A DNA stretch of 56,883 nt, taken from NCBI GenBank assembly GCA_946887105.1, contig CAMPKJ010000004.1:1-56883 (forward strand). Direction: 5' to 3'. The first letter of the stretch is position 1. Each line of letters begins with the position of its first letter. Made by a program: the position numbers and the translations under genes. Of this stretch, positions 16,983 through 25,080 are shown in pieces. The stretch is from an uncultured Acidobacteriota bacterium (GTDB lineage: Bacteria; Acidobacteriota; Thermoanaerobaculia; Gp7-AA8). The notes under the pieces are model-generated. The model ran no database searches and had not been told where the DNA came from. It was given only the letters and a program-made list of their open reading frames with translations.

Positions 16983-17566
16983 GCGATGAAGTTCCTCAGG
17001 ACGCGCAGTCCGGCGGTGGACGACTTCTCGGGATGGAACTGCACGCCGAACACGCGCTCGCGCTGCACGGCGGCGGTGAAGGGTCCGTTGTAGCCGGCGG
17101 TCGCGATCTCGTCCTCGGCAGCGCGTACGGCGTACGAGTTCACGAAGTAAAACGGCGTGCCGTCCGCGATTCCGTCGAAGAACGCACCGCGCAGCGTCAC
17201 GCGATTCCAGCCGATCTGCGGGACGGGAAGCACGCCGTCGAAGCGGCGGACCTCGCCGCGTACGAGTGCGAGGCCGCGCGTCGATTCGATCTCCTCGGAG
17301 GTCTCGAACAGCAGTTGATGGCCGACACAGATGCCGAGCAGGAACGCGCCGCGCGCAACGGCATCCGCGATGGCGACGTCGATGCCGGTCTCGCGCAGCC
17401 ACTGCCGCGCCGCGATGAAGGCGCCGACGCCGGGCAACACGAGCTTGCCCGCGTTGGCGATCTGTGTTGCGTCGCGCGTCACGTGCAGCTCCGCGCCGGC
17501 CGCGCGCAGCGCGCGTGCGATGTTCGCGGTGTTCGCGACCGGCGAGTCGATGAGGGTGGCTTTCAA
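16973..17566 (-). CDS. hisH: Imidazole glycerol phosphate synthase glutamine amidotransferase subunit
   Basis: 197 residues from TTG 17566, the only plausible start; it overlaps the hisB stop. Class I glutaminase triad C80 ([11 protein letters not shown]), H178 and E180 (FHPEKSS), all present; PGVGAF oxyanion-side motif near residue 46. It supplies ammonia to the HisF barrel, here the second half of the HisA-HisF fusion encoded immediately downstream. Confidence 0.95.
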   Translation of the reverse strand: MKATLIDSPVANTANIARALRAAGAELHVTRDATQIANAGKLVLPGVGAFIAARQWLRETGIDVAIADAVARGAFLLGICVGHQLLFETSEEIESTRGLALVRGEVRRFDGVLPVPQIGWNRVTLRGAFFDGIADGTPFYFVNSYAVRAAEDEIATAGYNGPFTAAVQRERVFGVQFHPEKSSTAGLRVLRNFIACK

Positions 17567-18150
17567 ATCACACCCTTCGTGCTCGGCACGTCCGCGCCGA
17601 TGACTTCCTTCGCGCCACGCAACGCGACCGCGAACGCCTTGAAGATCGCCTCGGCCGCATGATGGCCGTTGCGGCCGCGGATGAGATCGACGTGGATGTT
17701 GCACGCGCATTTGTTCGCGAACGACTTGAAGAACTCTTCGACCAGCGCGAACGGAAAGTCCTTGTGGATGAGCAGCATCTCGCGATCGATGGGCGCCTCG
17801 AAGACCAGAAAAGCGCGGCCGGAGAAATCGACGACGACGCGCGCCAGTGCCTCATCGAGCGGCACGTAGGCGGAGCCGAAGCGGCGGATGCCGCGCTTGT
17901 CGCCGAGGGCGGCGGCGAAGGCTTCGCCGAGCACGAGACCGGTGTCTTCGACCGTGTGGTGATAGTCGATGAACGTGTCGCCGGTGGCGATCACATCCAG
18001 ATCGACCTGCCCGTGACGGGCAATCACCTCGAGCATGTGCGAGAGGAAGCCGACTGGCGTGTCGATCGACGAGCGCCCGCTGCCGTCGAGATCGACCGTG
18101 AGCGAGACGGCGGTCTCTTTGGTGGTGCGATTGACGGTCGCGGACCTCAT
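17563..18150 (-). CDS. hisB: Imidazoleglycerol-phosphate dehydratase
   Basis: 195 residues from ATG 18150, which overlaps the hisC stop (ATGA); a GTG two codons upstream is possible. Monofunctional HisB dehydratase: metal-binding [30 protein letters not shown], and C-terminal [15 protein letters not shown]. There is no histidinol-phosphatase domain, so that activity must be encoded elsewhere. Confidence 0.96.
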   Translation of the reverse strand: MRSATVNRTTKETAVSLTVDLDGSGRSSIDTPVGFLSHMLEVIARHGQVDLDVIATGDTFIDYHHTVEDTGLVLGEAFAAALGDKRGIRRFGSAYVPLDEALARVVVDFSGRAFLVFEAPIDREMLLIHKDFPFALVEEFFKSFANKCACNIHVDLIRGRNGHHAAEAIFKAFAVALRGAKEVIGADVPSTKGVI

Positions 18151-19139
18151 GCGCACTCCCGCAGCGCCGCGAGAAAGGCGTCGTTCTGCTCGCGCGTGCC
18201 GACGGAGACGCGCAGAAAATCGGCGTATTTGCGGACGAGAATCCCGCGCGCGAGGAAATCGTCGAACGTCGCGCGGGACCGGAAGGCGATGAAGTTGGCG
18301 CGGCTCGGATAGGCGATGTCGCCCATGACCGCGAGCATCCGTTCACGCTCTTCGATGATGCGCGCAACGTTTGCGTCGCGGATGGCGCGGTTCGCGAGTG
18401 CGAGCGCGGCGATCGCTTCGCTGATCACATTCAGCGAGTAGGGGAGCTTCACCTTCCGGATCTCGCGGCACGTTGCCGCGGTGGACGCGAGCCAGCCGAT
18501 GCGCAGTGCCGCCAGCCCCCACGCCTTCGAGAACGTCGAGAAGGTGATCAGGCGATCGTGCAATGCGGGCATCGCGTCGAGCGCGAAGTCGCCGTACGCG
18601 CGATCGAACAGCACGGTCGCGCCGGTGGCGAGCAGCCGGTCGAGGCCGCCGGGCGGGAGCACGCCGCCGGTCGGGTTGTTCGGCGAGCAGACGATGACCA
18701 CCGCGCCGCGCAACGCCGCCAGTTTTTCGAGGATCGCATCGAGCGGAAGCCGACCGGTGGCCGGATCGAGCTCGACCGGTACCGGGAGTCCGCCTGCGAT
18801 CGTGATCAGCTTCTCGTATAGCGCGAACGTCGGACGTGCGAACACGACCGGCGTACCCGGTCCCACGAACGCGCCGGCGGCGGCGGCTAACAACTCGTTC
18901 GATCCGTTGCCGACCAGCACGTTCTCCGGCGTCAGCGCATAGGCGTTCGCGAGCGCGGTGCGCAACGAGGTCGACTCGAAATCGGGATAGACATTCCAGG
19001 CGCGTTTGGCGATCGCTGCCAGCGCCTCGTCCTTGAACGGAAAGTCGAACGGCGACTCGTTTTGATTGAGCTTGATCTCCGCCTCGCGCAATTCGAGCGT
19101 GTACGCGGACATCGCGGCCACGGCGGCTCGCGCGGTCAT
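18147..19139 (-). CDS. hisC: Histidinol-phosphate aminotransferase
   Basis: 330 residues, slightly short for HisC (about 350). Fold type I PLP enzyme: LNQNESPFDFP start, GNGSNELL, CSPNNPTGG with the PLP-contacting Asn, DRAYGDF (Asp/Tyr), and FSTFSKAWGLAALRIGW with the PLP lysine. Start ATG overlaps the hisD stop. It transaminates imidazole acetol phosphate to histidinol phosphate. Confidence 0.95.
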   Translation of the reverse strand: MTARAAVAAMSAYTLELREAEIKLNQNESPFDFPFKDEALAAIAKRAWNVYPDFESTSLRTALANAYALTPENVLVGNGSNELLAAAAGAFVGPGTPVVFARPTFALYEKLITIAGGLPVPVELDPATGRLPLDAILEKLAALRGAVVIVCSPNNPTGGVLPPGGLDRLLATGATVLFDRAYGDFALDAMPALHDRLITFSTFSKAWGLAALRIGWLASTAATCREIRKVKLPYSLNVISEAIAALALANRAIRDANVARIIEERERMLAVMGDIAYPSRANFIAFRSRATFDDFLARGILVRKYADFLRVSVGTREQNDAFLAALRECA

Positions 19140-20308
19140 GACGTCACCTCCGTGCGCAGCGACTTCGCGTGCGCGGGCAGCCCTTCGAACTCGGCGATGC
19201 GTGCGCCGAGCGGCGCGAGCTCGTCGAGCGTGTCGGCGGTAAGCGTCACGATGTTCGAGCGCTTCACGAAGTCGTACACGCCGAGCGGCGAGAAAAAGCG
19301 CGCGCTGCCGGCGGTGGGTAGAACGTGATTCGAGCCCGCGACGTAATCGCCGATCGCAGGTGGCGAGAACGGACCGACATAGATCGCGCCGGCGTTCTGC
19401 GCGCGTTCCGCGATCGCGGCGCCGTTGCGCGCGTAGATCGAGAGGTGCTCGGGCGCGATGCGGTCCGAGATCGCCAGCGCGTCTTCGATCGTATCGGCGG
19501 CGAGGTTCAGCGTTGCCGTGACGTCCAGCGCTCGTCCGATGGAGATGCAGATCACGGCGGAGTCGGGACCGTGCTCCTGTTGCGCGTCGAGATCGGCCTG
19601 CACGCGCGCGGCGTCGGCGGAGTCGTCCGCGATCACCACCAGCTCCGTCGGTCCGGCGGTCATGTCGATGCCGACCTCGCCGACCAGGCGGGTCTTTGCC
19701 GCGGTGACGTACGCGTTGCCGGGTCCGGCGATCTTGTCGACGCGCGCCAGCGAGCCGGTGCCGAGTGCCAGGGCGGCGATGCCGGCCGCGCCTCCGCAGC
19801 GGTAGATCTCGCGGATGCCGAGCCGGTTGCAGACGTAGTGCAGCTCGTCTTTTTCCGCGGCGGAAGGTGTCGTGGCGACGACGATCTCGCGCACGCCCGC
19901 GATGCGCGCCGGAACGGCGCACATGATCAGCGTCGAGACGTACACCGCACGTCCGCCGGGGACGTACACGCCGACGCGCTGCAGCGGGCGCACGCGATGG
20001 ACGATCCCTTCCCATCGGTACGACGCCGGCAGTTGCCGCAAGTGGAACGCTTCGACGCGCGCGATGGCGGTATCGAGCGCGTAGGCGAGCTCGCGATCGA
20101 TGGTGACGTCGCGCGGCTCGATGAGGATCCCGGACGGCGCGAGCGTCACTCCGTCGAACCGCGCGATCTGTTCGGCGGCGAAGGCGTCGCCTCGTTGGCG
20201 GATGCCGGCGATCTGCTCGTCGGCGACGCGGAACGCGTCTTCATTCGCGGCGGTGCGGCGCATTTCGAGAGCGCGGAGGGCGGCTTCGACTTCAGGCGAG
20301 AATGGCAT
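19136..20308 (-). CDS. hisD: Histidinol dehydrogenase
   Basis: 390 residues from ATG 20308, preceded by GAGGAA; a longer start at 20326 is possible. HisD features: PLQRVGVYVPGG, NAD-site VDKIAGPGNAYVTAAK, GTELVVIADD-like TAGPTELVVIADDS, QQEHGPDS, catalytic APEHLSIYA, and SNHVLPT. It oxidises histidinol to histidine in two NAD+-dependent steps. Start overlaps the hisG end by 17 bases. Confidence 0.96.
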   Translation of the reverse strand: MPFSPEVEAALRALEMRRTAANEDAFRVADEQIAGIRQRGDAFAAEQIARFDGVTLAPSGILIEPRDVTIDRELAYALDTAIARVEAFHLRQLPASYRWEGIVHRVRPLQRVGVYVPGGRAVYVSTLIMCAVPARIAGVREIVVATTPSAAEKDELHYVCNRLGIREIYRCGGAAGIAALALGTGSLARVDKIAGPGNAYVTAAKTRLVGEVGIDMTAGPTELVVIADDSADAARVQADLDAQQEHGPDSAVICISIGRALDVTATLNLAADTIEDALAISDRIAPEHLSIYARNGAAIAERAQNAGAIYVGPFSPPAIGDYVAGSNHVLPTAGSARFFSPLGVYDFVKRSNIVTLTADTLDELAPLGARIAEFEGLPAHAKSLRTEVTS

Positions 20309-20915
20309 CGTTTCGTTCCTCGACACGCGAGATCAGCTCGCGCGATTGCTGTTGTGAGGTGCGGTAGAAGTTGCGGGCCACGATCAGCCGCGGCGTGATC
20401 TCGGCGACGACGTCCTGCAGCGCGAGCTTGTGTACGCGCACCGTTTCGCCGGTCTCGACGAGATCGATCACGTGCGACGTGAGTCCGAGCACGGCCGCCA
20501 GCTCGACGGAACCGCCGAGGGGCACGAGCTCCGCGCGCAGCGCACGCGAGTCGAGATACTGGCGGGCGATGCGCGGATACTTCGTGGCGATCCGCGCTCC
20601 GTCCGAGAGTCGCGGCGCGTGCGGTGCGCCGATGACCATCATCCGGCAGCGGCCGTACGGCAGCTCGACGGCCTGGTACGCGCTGCACTCGTGCTCGAGG
20701 ATCTGATCGAGCCCGGCGATCCCGGCGTCGGCGGCGCCGTTCTCGACGTACACCGGCACGTCGCAGTCCTTGACGAAGATCCACTCGATGCCGCCGCGCA
20801 TGAACACCAGCCTGCGCGTGCGCAGCTCGAGCTCGGACGGCACGTCATAGCCGGCGCCGGCGAACGTCTCGAGCGCGTTGGATTGGAGGCGACCTTTCGG
20901 AATGGCGATGCGCAT
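20292..20915 (-). CDS. hisG: ATP phosphoribosyltransferase, short catalytic subunit
   Basis: 207 residues: the HisG-S form without the C-terminal regulatory domain. Motifs: MRIAIPKGRL, DAGIAGLDQILEHE, RIATKYPRIARQYL, and the PRPP loop region ELVPLGGSVELAAVLGLTSHVIDLVETG. HisG-S works as a hetero-octamer with HisZ, whose gene sits directly upstream (TGATG junction). Catalyses the committed step of histidine synthesis. Confidence 0.96.
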   Translation of the reverse strand: MRIAIPKGRLQSNALETFAGAGYDVPSELELRTRRLVFMRGGIEWIFVKDCDVPVYVENGAADAGIAGLDQILEHECSAYQAVELPYGRCRMMVIGAPHAPRLSDGARIATKYPRIARQYLDSRALRAELVPLGGSVELAAVLGLTSHVIDLVETGETVRVHKLALQDVVAEITPRLIVARNFYRTSQQQSRELISRVEERNDAILA

Positions 20916-21595
20916 CAGTCCACCGTGAACGTGAATCCCACCGCCGGCGCGCCCGTGCCGAAGCGGGCATAGAGCGAGTCATAGCGGCCGCCCTGCGCGA
21001 TCGGCGTGCGGCGGTCGTCGCCGTACACCCAGAAGCGCAGGCCGGTGTAGTAGCCGTGGTCGTCGTGGTCGTCGTCGTGCACGACGAAGCGCGGATCGTC
21101 GATCTCGGGACCATTGGTGTAGACCACCAGCGGCTGTGCGGTGAGCGCGGCGGCGATACCGGCGGCGAGTTCCAGCATCATGCGGTCGGCATCCGGCGAC
21201 CCGTCGCCGACGAGCTCCGCGCCGATCTGGAAGAGCTCGCGATTGCCGCGCAGTCGCGGGTTTTGGCAGCGGATGACGTCGCCGCGATAGAAGACGCGCA
21301 GCGTATCGCCGGCACTGAGCGTCGGCGCGAGCGCGCGCGCGACCATCGGCGTGAAGTCGGAGCGGATGGCCACCAGCTCGCCATCGCGATCGGTGAAGCG
21401 GTAACTCCGCCGGGCCGAGTCGCGCTCCAGCACCTCCGCATACGGTTCCGCGAAGTCGATGATCGGCAGCACGACCTCGGCGAAGCCTGCCTCTTCGAGC
21501 AGCAATACGAATTGCGACTCGATCGTTCGTCGCCGCGCCGTCTCTTCGATCAGCAACGGCCTTGCGCCTGTCGGATATCTGAATTTCGTGGCCAT
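20915..21595 (-). CDS. hisZ: Compact HisZ, regulatory subunit of ATP phosphoribosyltransferase
   Basis: 226 residues from ATG 21595. It resembles histidyl-tRNA synthetase class II core: motif 2 FRYPTGARPLLIEE near the start, then RDGELVAIRSDFTPMVARA and VFYRGDVIRCQNPRLRGNRELFQIGAELVG, and motif 3-like PIAQGGRYDSLYARFG. The protein ends soon after this (AVGFTFTVD), so it is much shorter than typical HisZ (about 300-400). A His/Asp run (HDDDHDDH) precedes YYTGLRF. First structural gene of the his operon, directly after the attenuator. Confidence 0.88.
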   Translation of the reverse strand: MATKFRYPTGARPLLIEETARRRTIESQFVLLLEEAGFAEVVLPIIDFAEPYAEVLERDSARRSYRFTDRDGELVAIRSDFTPMVARALAPTLSAGDTLRVFYRGDVIRCQNPRLRGNRELFQIGAELVGDGSPDADRMMLELAAGIAAALTAQPLVVYTNGPEIDDPRFVVHDDDHDDHGYYTGLRFWVYGDDRRTPIAQGGRYDSLYARFGTGAPAVGFTFTVD

Positions 21596-21601
21596 CAAGT
21601 C

Positions 21602-21632
21602 AAAAACCTCTTCCGGGATTCAGGAAGAGGTT
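21602..21632 (-). terminator. Attenuator terminator of the his operon
   Basis: On the - strand a 10-bp perfect stem (AACCTCTTCC at 21632-21623, GGAAGAGGTT at 21614-21605, 8-base loop) runs into five U residues (21606-21602), 6 bases before the hisZ ATG. It lies between the His-rich leader peptide and hisZ, as expected for transcription attenuation. Confidence 0.88.
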
Positions 21633-21728
21633 CTCGACTCGGCGCAGCTCATCGCGATGTGCCCCTTCCTTGCGGCGGGGCACCAATGCACTGCACCCCT
21701 ACCGATGACGGTGGTGGTGATGGTGCAG
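21605..21728 (-). promoter_or_regulatory. his operon attenuation region with alternative RNA pairings
   Basis: Six segments can pair in two mutually exclusive ways. Termination set: A (21722-21728, inside the His codons) with B (21691-21697), 7 bp; C (21677-21683) with D (21659-21665), 7 bp; E (21623-21632) with F (21605-21614), 10 bp plus U-run. Antitermination set: B (21693-21699) with C, 7 bp with two G-U pairs; D (21662-21669) with E (21623-21630), 8 bp with one G-U. A ribosome stalled on His codons would mask A, free B for C, and leave D to pair with E. The pairings are read from sequence, not calculated energies. Confidence 0.75.
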
Positions 21729-21749
21729 GTGTGCGAGAGCGCTGAACAT
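21699..21749 (-). CDS. hisL: Histidine operon leader peptide
   Basis: 16 codons, MFSALAHLHHHHHRHR then TAG. Seven of 16 residues are His, five in a row. It lies 104 bases upstream of hisZ and directly before an intrinsic terminator, the classic layout of the enteric his leader, where ribosome speed over the His codons senses charged tRNA-His. TACACT ends 8 bases before the ATG, so translation may be leaderless. Confidence 0.88.
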   Translation of the reverse strand: MFSALAHLHHHHHRHR

Positions 21750-21757
21750 CGATTCGG

Positions 21758-21763
21758 AGTGTA
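21758..21763 (-). promoter_or_regulatory. Candidate -10 (TACACT) of the his operon
   Basis: TACACT on the - strand, 8 bases before the hisL ATG. A consensus TTGACA lies at 21771-21776 but only 7 bases away, so the two cannot form one standard promoter. If TTGACA is the -35, the paired -10 would fall inside hisL and is poor. Confidence 0.35.
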
Positions 21764-21782
21764 GCAGGGATGTCAAGTGCAT

Positions 21783-21869
21783 CGGAGTTCCTCGGAGTGC
21801 CTCGGGGGTTCCTCGGTTCCTCGGAGGGGACCGGCCCCGAGGAACGCCGAGGCACTCCGAGGAACTCCG
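21783..21869. repeat. Palindromic dispersed repeat, copy 1
   Basis: A perfect 23-bp inverted repeat (21783-21805 with 21847-21869) built from units like GAGTTCCTCGG and GAGTGCCTCGG, with further TTCCTCGG units in the centre. It sits between the divergent his leader and asnB. Copy 2 (24993-25077) shares 21 identical bases with the left arm. Confidence 0.8.
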
Positions 21870-21877
21870 AGGAACCG

Positions 21878-21883
21878 CATAAT
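21878..21883 (+). promoter_or_regulatory. Candidate -10 (CATAAT) for asnB
   Basis: CATAAT ends 8 bases before ATG 21892 and directly follows the palindromic repeat. Spacing fits a leaderless transcript. No clear -35. Confidence 0.4.
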
Positions 21884-21891
21884 GGGCATTC

Positions 21892-23769
21892 ATGTGCGGA
21901 ATCGCGGGAGTGTGGACCTTCGCGGGCGATCGCGAGGATTCGCTGCGTGCGCGCGCGCGGTCGATGGCCGATGCGCTGCGCCACCGCGGTCCGGACGACG
22001 ACGGCGTGTTCGCCGACGGCGATGCCGGAGTCGCGCTCGGATTCCGGCGGCTGTCGATCGTCGATCTGTCGCAGGCCGGCGCGCAGCCGATGGTCTCCGC
22101 GAGCGGGCGCTACGTGATGGTGTTCAACGGCGAGGTCTACAACCACCGCCGGCTGGTGGTCGAGCTCGGAGCGCACGACTATCGCGGACACTCCGACACC
22201 GAGGTGATGCTCGAGTGCATCGATGCGTGGGGGCTGGAGACCGCGGTGCAGCGCTTCATCGGCATGTTCGGATTCGCGGTGTGGGATCGCCGGGAGCGCA
22301 CGCTCTCGCTGGTCCGCGATCGCATCGGCATCAAGCCGCTGTACTACTCCGTGACGCCGCAGGGCGCCTGCTTCGCATCGGAGTTGAAAGCATTGCGCGC
22401 CGGAGACGTCGATCGCAGCAGCATCGATCGCGGCGCGCTCGCGTTGTATGTCCGCTTCGGTTACGTGCCGGCGCCGTATTCGATTTTCGACGGCATCGTG
22501 AAACTGCTGCCCGGCCGCATCCTCACCATTCACGCGGACGGCACGACGCAGACGCAGGCGTATTGGGATGCGCCGCGGATCGCGGAGGAGGCGTCGAATC
22601 GCTTTCGCGGCTCGGAAGAGGAAGCGGTTGAGGCGATCGAAGAGCTGCTGTCCGATTCCGTGCGGCTGCGGCTGATCTCCGATGTACCGCTGGGACTCTT
22701 TCTCTCCGGAGGCGTCGACTCGCCGCTGATCGCGGCCCTGATGCAGCGCGAGGCGGGAAGCGTCTCGACGTTCACGATCGGATTCGAAGGGATGCCGAGC
22801 GAGGCGCCGTTCGCGGCGGCGGTGGCGCGGCATCTCGGCACGAAACATACCGAAGCGATCCTCGGCGCGGACGAGGTCCTGCGCATGGTGCCGCTGATGG
22901 CGGAGCTGTACGACGAGCCGTTCGGCGATTCGTCGGCCATTCCGACGTACCTCGTGTCGCGCATGGCGCGGCAACACGTCACCGTGGCGCTGTCGGGCGA
23001 CGGCGCGGACGAGCTCTTCGGCGGCTACCACCGGTATTTCCTCGGGCGGCGCGTGATGGAACGCGTCGAGCGCGTGCCGCGCGCGATGCGCCATCCGCTC
23101 GGCGTCCTGTTGCGCATCGCGTCTCGTCTGCCATCGCGGCAGAACTTCCGCGCGCGCCTGCGCGGACTGGGCGACGCGCTGGTGATCGACGATCCGATCA
23201 CGCTCTTCCAGCAACAGGTTGCGGCGGAGATGATCCGCGTGATGGACGCATCGCCGCGGCCGGCGCAGCTCACGGCGCGCACGCGCTGGCCGCGCCTCGA
23301 CGATCCCGCCACGCTGATGATGTACCTCGACGCGATCAGCTTCCTGCCCGACGACATCCTGACCAAAGTCGATCGCGCCAGCATGGCCGTCAGTCTGGAA
23401 GTGCGCGAGCCGATGCTCGATCACCGGCTGGTCGAGCTGGCGTGGTCGCTCCCGCTGTCGATGAAGATCCGCGGCACGCGCGGCAAATGGGTGCTGCGCA
23501 CGCTGCTGCGCAAGTACCTGCCCGCGGAGATGGTCGATCGCGACAAGCAGGGCTTCGGATTGCCGATCGACGGCTGGCTGCACGGCCCGCTGCGCGAATG
23601 GGCGGCGTCGCTCGTCGATCCGAAACGCATCGCGCGCGAGGGCTGGTTCGATCCGCAGTCGCTGCGTCACGTCTGGAACGACGGGCCGGTTCGGGGACGC
23701 GAGGCGGTGTTGTGGCGGCTGCTGATGTTCCAATCGTGGATGCGAGCAGGGATGGGGACATCCGCCTGA
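21892..23769 (+). CDS. asnB: Asparagine synthase (glutamine-hydrolysing)
   Basis: 625 residues. N-terminal Ntn glutaminase with Cys2 (MCGIAGVW), [17 protein letters not shown] and NGEVYNH; C-terminal synthetase with the PP-loop [42 protein letters not shown] and [20 protein letters not shown]. Converts aspartate to asparagine, or amidates another acceptor, as many exopolysaccharide-linked homologues may do. Monocistronic-looking, followed 19 bases later by tyrS with its own -10-like box. A second AsnB is encoded at 44996-46858. Confidence 0.93.
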   Translation: MCGIAGVWTFAGDREDSLRARARSMADALRHRGPDDDGVFADGDAGVALGFRRLSIVDLSQAGAQPMVSASGRYVMVFNGEVYNHRRLVVELGAHDYRGHSDTEVMLECIDAWGLETAVQRFIGMFGFAVWDRRERTLSLVRDRIGIKPLYYSVTPQGACFASELKALRAGDVDRSSIDRGALALYVRFGYVPAPYSIFDGIVKLLPGRILTIHADGTTQTQAYWDAPRIAEEASNRFRGSEEEAVEAIEELLSDSVRLRLISDVPLGLFLSGGVDSPLIAALMQREAGSVSTFTIGFEGMPSEAPFAAAVARHLGTKHTEAILGADEVLRMVPLMAELYDEPFGDSSAIPTYLVSRMARQHVTVALSGDGADELFGGYHRYFLGRRVMERVERVPRAMRHPLGVLLRIASRLPSRQNFRARLRGLGDALVIDDPITLFQQQVAAEMIRVMDASPRPAQLTARTRWPRLDDPATLMMYLDAISFLPDDILTKVDRASMAVSLEVREPMLDHRLVELAWSLPLSMKIRGTRGKWVLRTLLRKYLPAEMVDRDKQGFGLPIDGWLHGPLREWAASLVDPKRIAREGWFDPQSLRHVWNDGPVRGREAVLWRLLMFQSWMRAGMGTSA

Positions 23770-23774
23770 TCGCC

Positions 23775-23780
23775 TAGAAT
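23775..23780 (+). promoter_or_regulatory. Candidate -10 (TAGAAT) for tyrS
   Basis: TAGAAT ends 8 bases before ATG 23789, the same spacing seen at several other genes here. No Shine-Dalgarno sequence is present between them. Confidence 0.4.
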
Positions 23781-23788
23781 CCCGGCGC

Positions 23789-24994
23789 ATGACGCTCGAC
23801 GAACAACTCGCTTACCTCGCCAAGGGCTCGGTCGACCTGATCGAGAAGAACGATCTGAAGACCAAGATCGCGCGGGGCAAGCCGCTCATCGTGAAGGTCG
23901 GCTTCGATCCCACCGCGCCCGACATCCACCTCGGGCACACGGTGGTGATCCGCAAGATGCGCCACTTCCAGCAGATGGGACACAAGGTGGTGTTCCTGAT
24001 CGGCGATTTCACCGGGATGATCGGCGATCCGACCGGCAAGAAAGCCACACGGCCCGCACTCTCGCGCGAAGAGATCATGGCCAACGCGGAGACGTACCGC
24101 CGGCAGGTGTTCAAGATCCTCGATCCGCAGACTACCGAGGTGCGATTCAATTCCGAGTGGCTCGGCCAACTCGGCGCGGAGGGGATGATCAAGCTGGCCG
24201 CGAAGTACACGCTGGCGCGCATTCTCGAGCGCGATGATTTCCGCAAACGGTACGACGCGCGGCAGCCGATCGCGTTGCACGAGTTGCTCTATCCGCTGTC
24301 GCAGGGTTACGACTCGGTGGCGCTGCAATGCGACGTCGAGATGGGCGGCACCGATCAGCTCTTCAACCTGCTGGTCGGGCGCGATCTGATGCGCGAGTAC
24401 GGCCAGGAGCCGCAGGTCGTGCTGACCATGCCTCTGCTCGAAGGGCTGGACGGCGTCGAGAAGATGTCGAAGTCGCTCGGAAACTACATCGGCATCGACG
24501 AAGAGCCGGGCTCGGTCTTCGGCAAGGTGATGTCGATCTCGGATGAGCTGATGTGGAAGTACTACCTGCTCTGCACCGATCTCACGCCGGCGCAGGTCGC
24601 GGAGCGGCGGCAGCGCGTGGAGTCGGGGCAGGAGCACCCGATGGAGGCGAAGAAGGCGCTCGCGAAATCGATCATCCGCGACTTCCACGATGAGAACGCG
24701 GCGGAAGCGGCGGAGGCGGAGTTCCGGCGCGTGTTCAGCGAGCGCCAGGCGCCGACGGAGATCGAGGAGATCACGCTTCCCGCGAGCGAGGATGCGCAGC
24801 TGCTGGCGAAGGTGATCACGTCCGCCGGCCTGGCCGAGAGCAACAAGGACGCGCAGCGGCTGATCGCGCAGGGCGGGGTGCTGGTGGACGAGGTGAAGAT
24901 CGACTCGACGCGGCACACGCTCGATGCGGGCGCGGGGAAGTCGTATGTGCTGAAGGTGGGGAAGAGAAGGTTCGCGAAGGTGACGTTTGGGTGA
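23789..24994 (+). CDS. tyrS: Tyrosyl-tRNA synthetase
   Basis: 401 residues, the TyrZ-like length. Class I motifs: HLGH in [12 protein letters not shown] (HIGH), the tyrosine pocket region [23 protein letters not shown], and KMSKS in [10 protein letters not shown]-terminal S4-like RNA-binding domain ([24 protein letters not shown]). Charges tRNA-Tyr. The stop codon is at the edge of the second palindromic repeat. Confidence 0.97.
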   Translation: MTLDEQLAYLAKGSVDLIEKNDLKTKIARGKPLIVKVGFDPTAPDIHLGHTVVIRKMRHFQQMGHKVVFLIGDFTGMIGDPTGKKATRPALSREEIMANAETYRRQVFKILDPQTTEVRFNSEWLGQLGAEGMIKLAAKYTLARILERDDFRKRYDARQPIALHELLYPLSQGYDSVALQCDVEMGGTDQLFNLLVGRDLMREYGQEPQVVLTMPLLEGLDGVEKMSKSLGNYIGIDEEPGSVFGKVMSISDELMWKYYLLCTDLTPAQVAERRQRVESGQEHPMEAKKALAKSIIRDFHDENAAEAAEAEFRRVFSERQAPTEIEEITLPASEDAQLLAKVITSAGLAESNKDAQRLIAQGGVLVDEVKIDSTRHTLDAGAGKSYVLKVGKRRFAKVTFG

Positions 24995-25077
24995 GTTCCT
25001 CGGAGTGCCTCGGAGTTCCTCGGGTTCCTCGGGTGACACGCCGAGGAACTCCGAGGAACCGAGGGACCCGAGGAACT
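24993..25077. repeat. Palindromic dispersed repeat, copy 2
   Basis: Starts in the tyrS stop codon and fills the gap to the convergent gene ending at 25081. 24993-25013 is identical over 21 bases to the left arm of copy 1. A 16-bp inverted repeat pairs 25008-25023 with 25041-25056, and 25024-25033 can pair with 25067-25076. Could serve as a bidirectional terminator. Confidence 0.8.
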
Positions 25078-25080
25078 GCC

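Noticed and set aside
15567..17093. A 508-codon + strand frame opposite hisAF
   Set aside because: Shadow of the fused gene; its translation has no domain pattern, while the minus strand encodes clear HisA and HisF.
21056..21100. His/Asp-rich run in hisZ as a second leader-like His sensor
   Set aside because: It lies inside the hisZ coding region in frame, and the His residues alternate with Asp; no terminator follows.
21771..21776. TTGACA as the -35 of the his operon
   Set aside because: A perfect hexamer, but no acceptable -10 lies 15-19 bases downstream; the nearest good -10 (TACACT) is only 7 bases away. Kept only as a note.
21783..25077. CTCGG repeats as a CRISPR array
   Set aside because: The units are adjacent and palindromic with no spacers of uniform length, and no cas genes are present.
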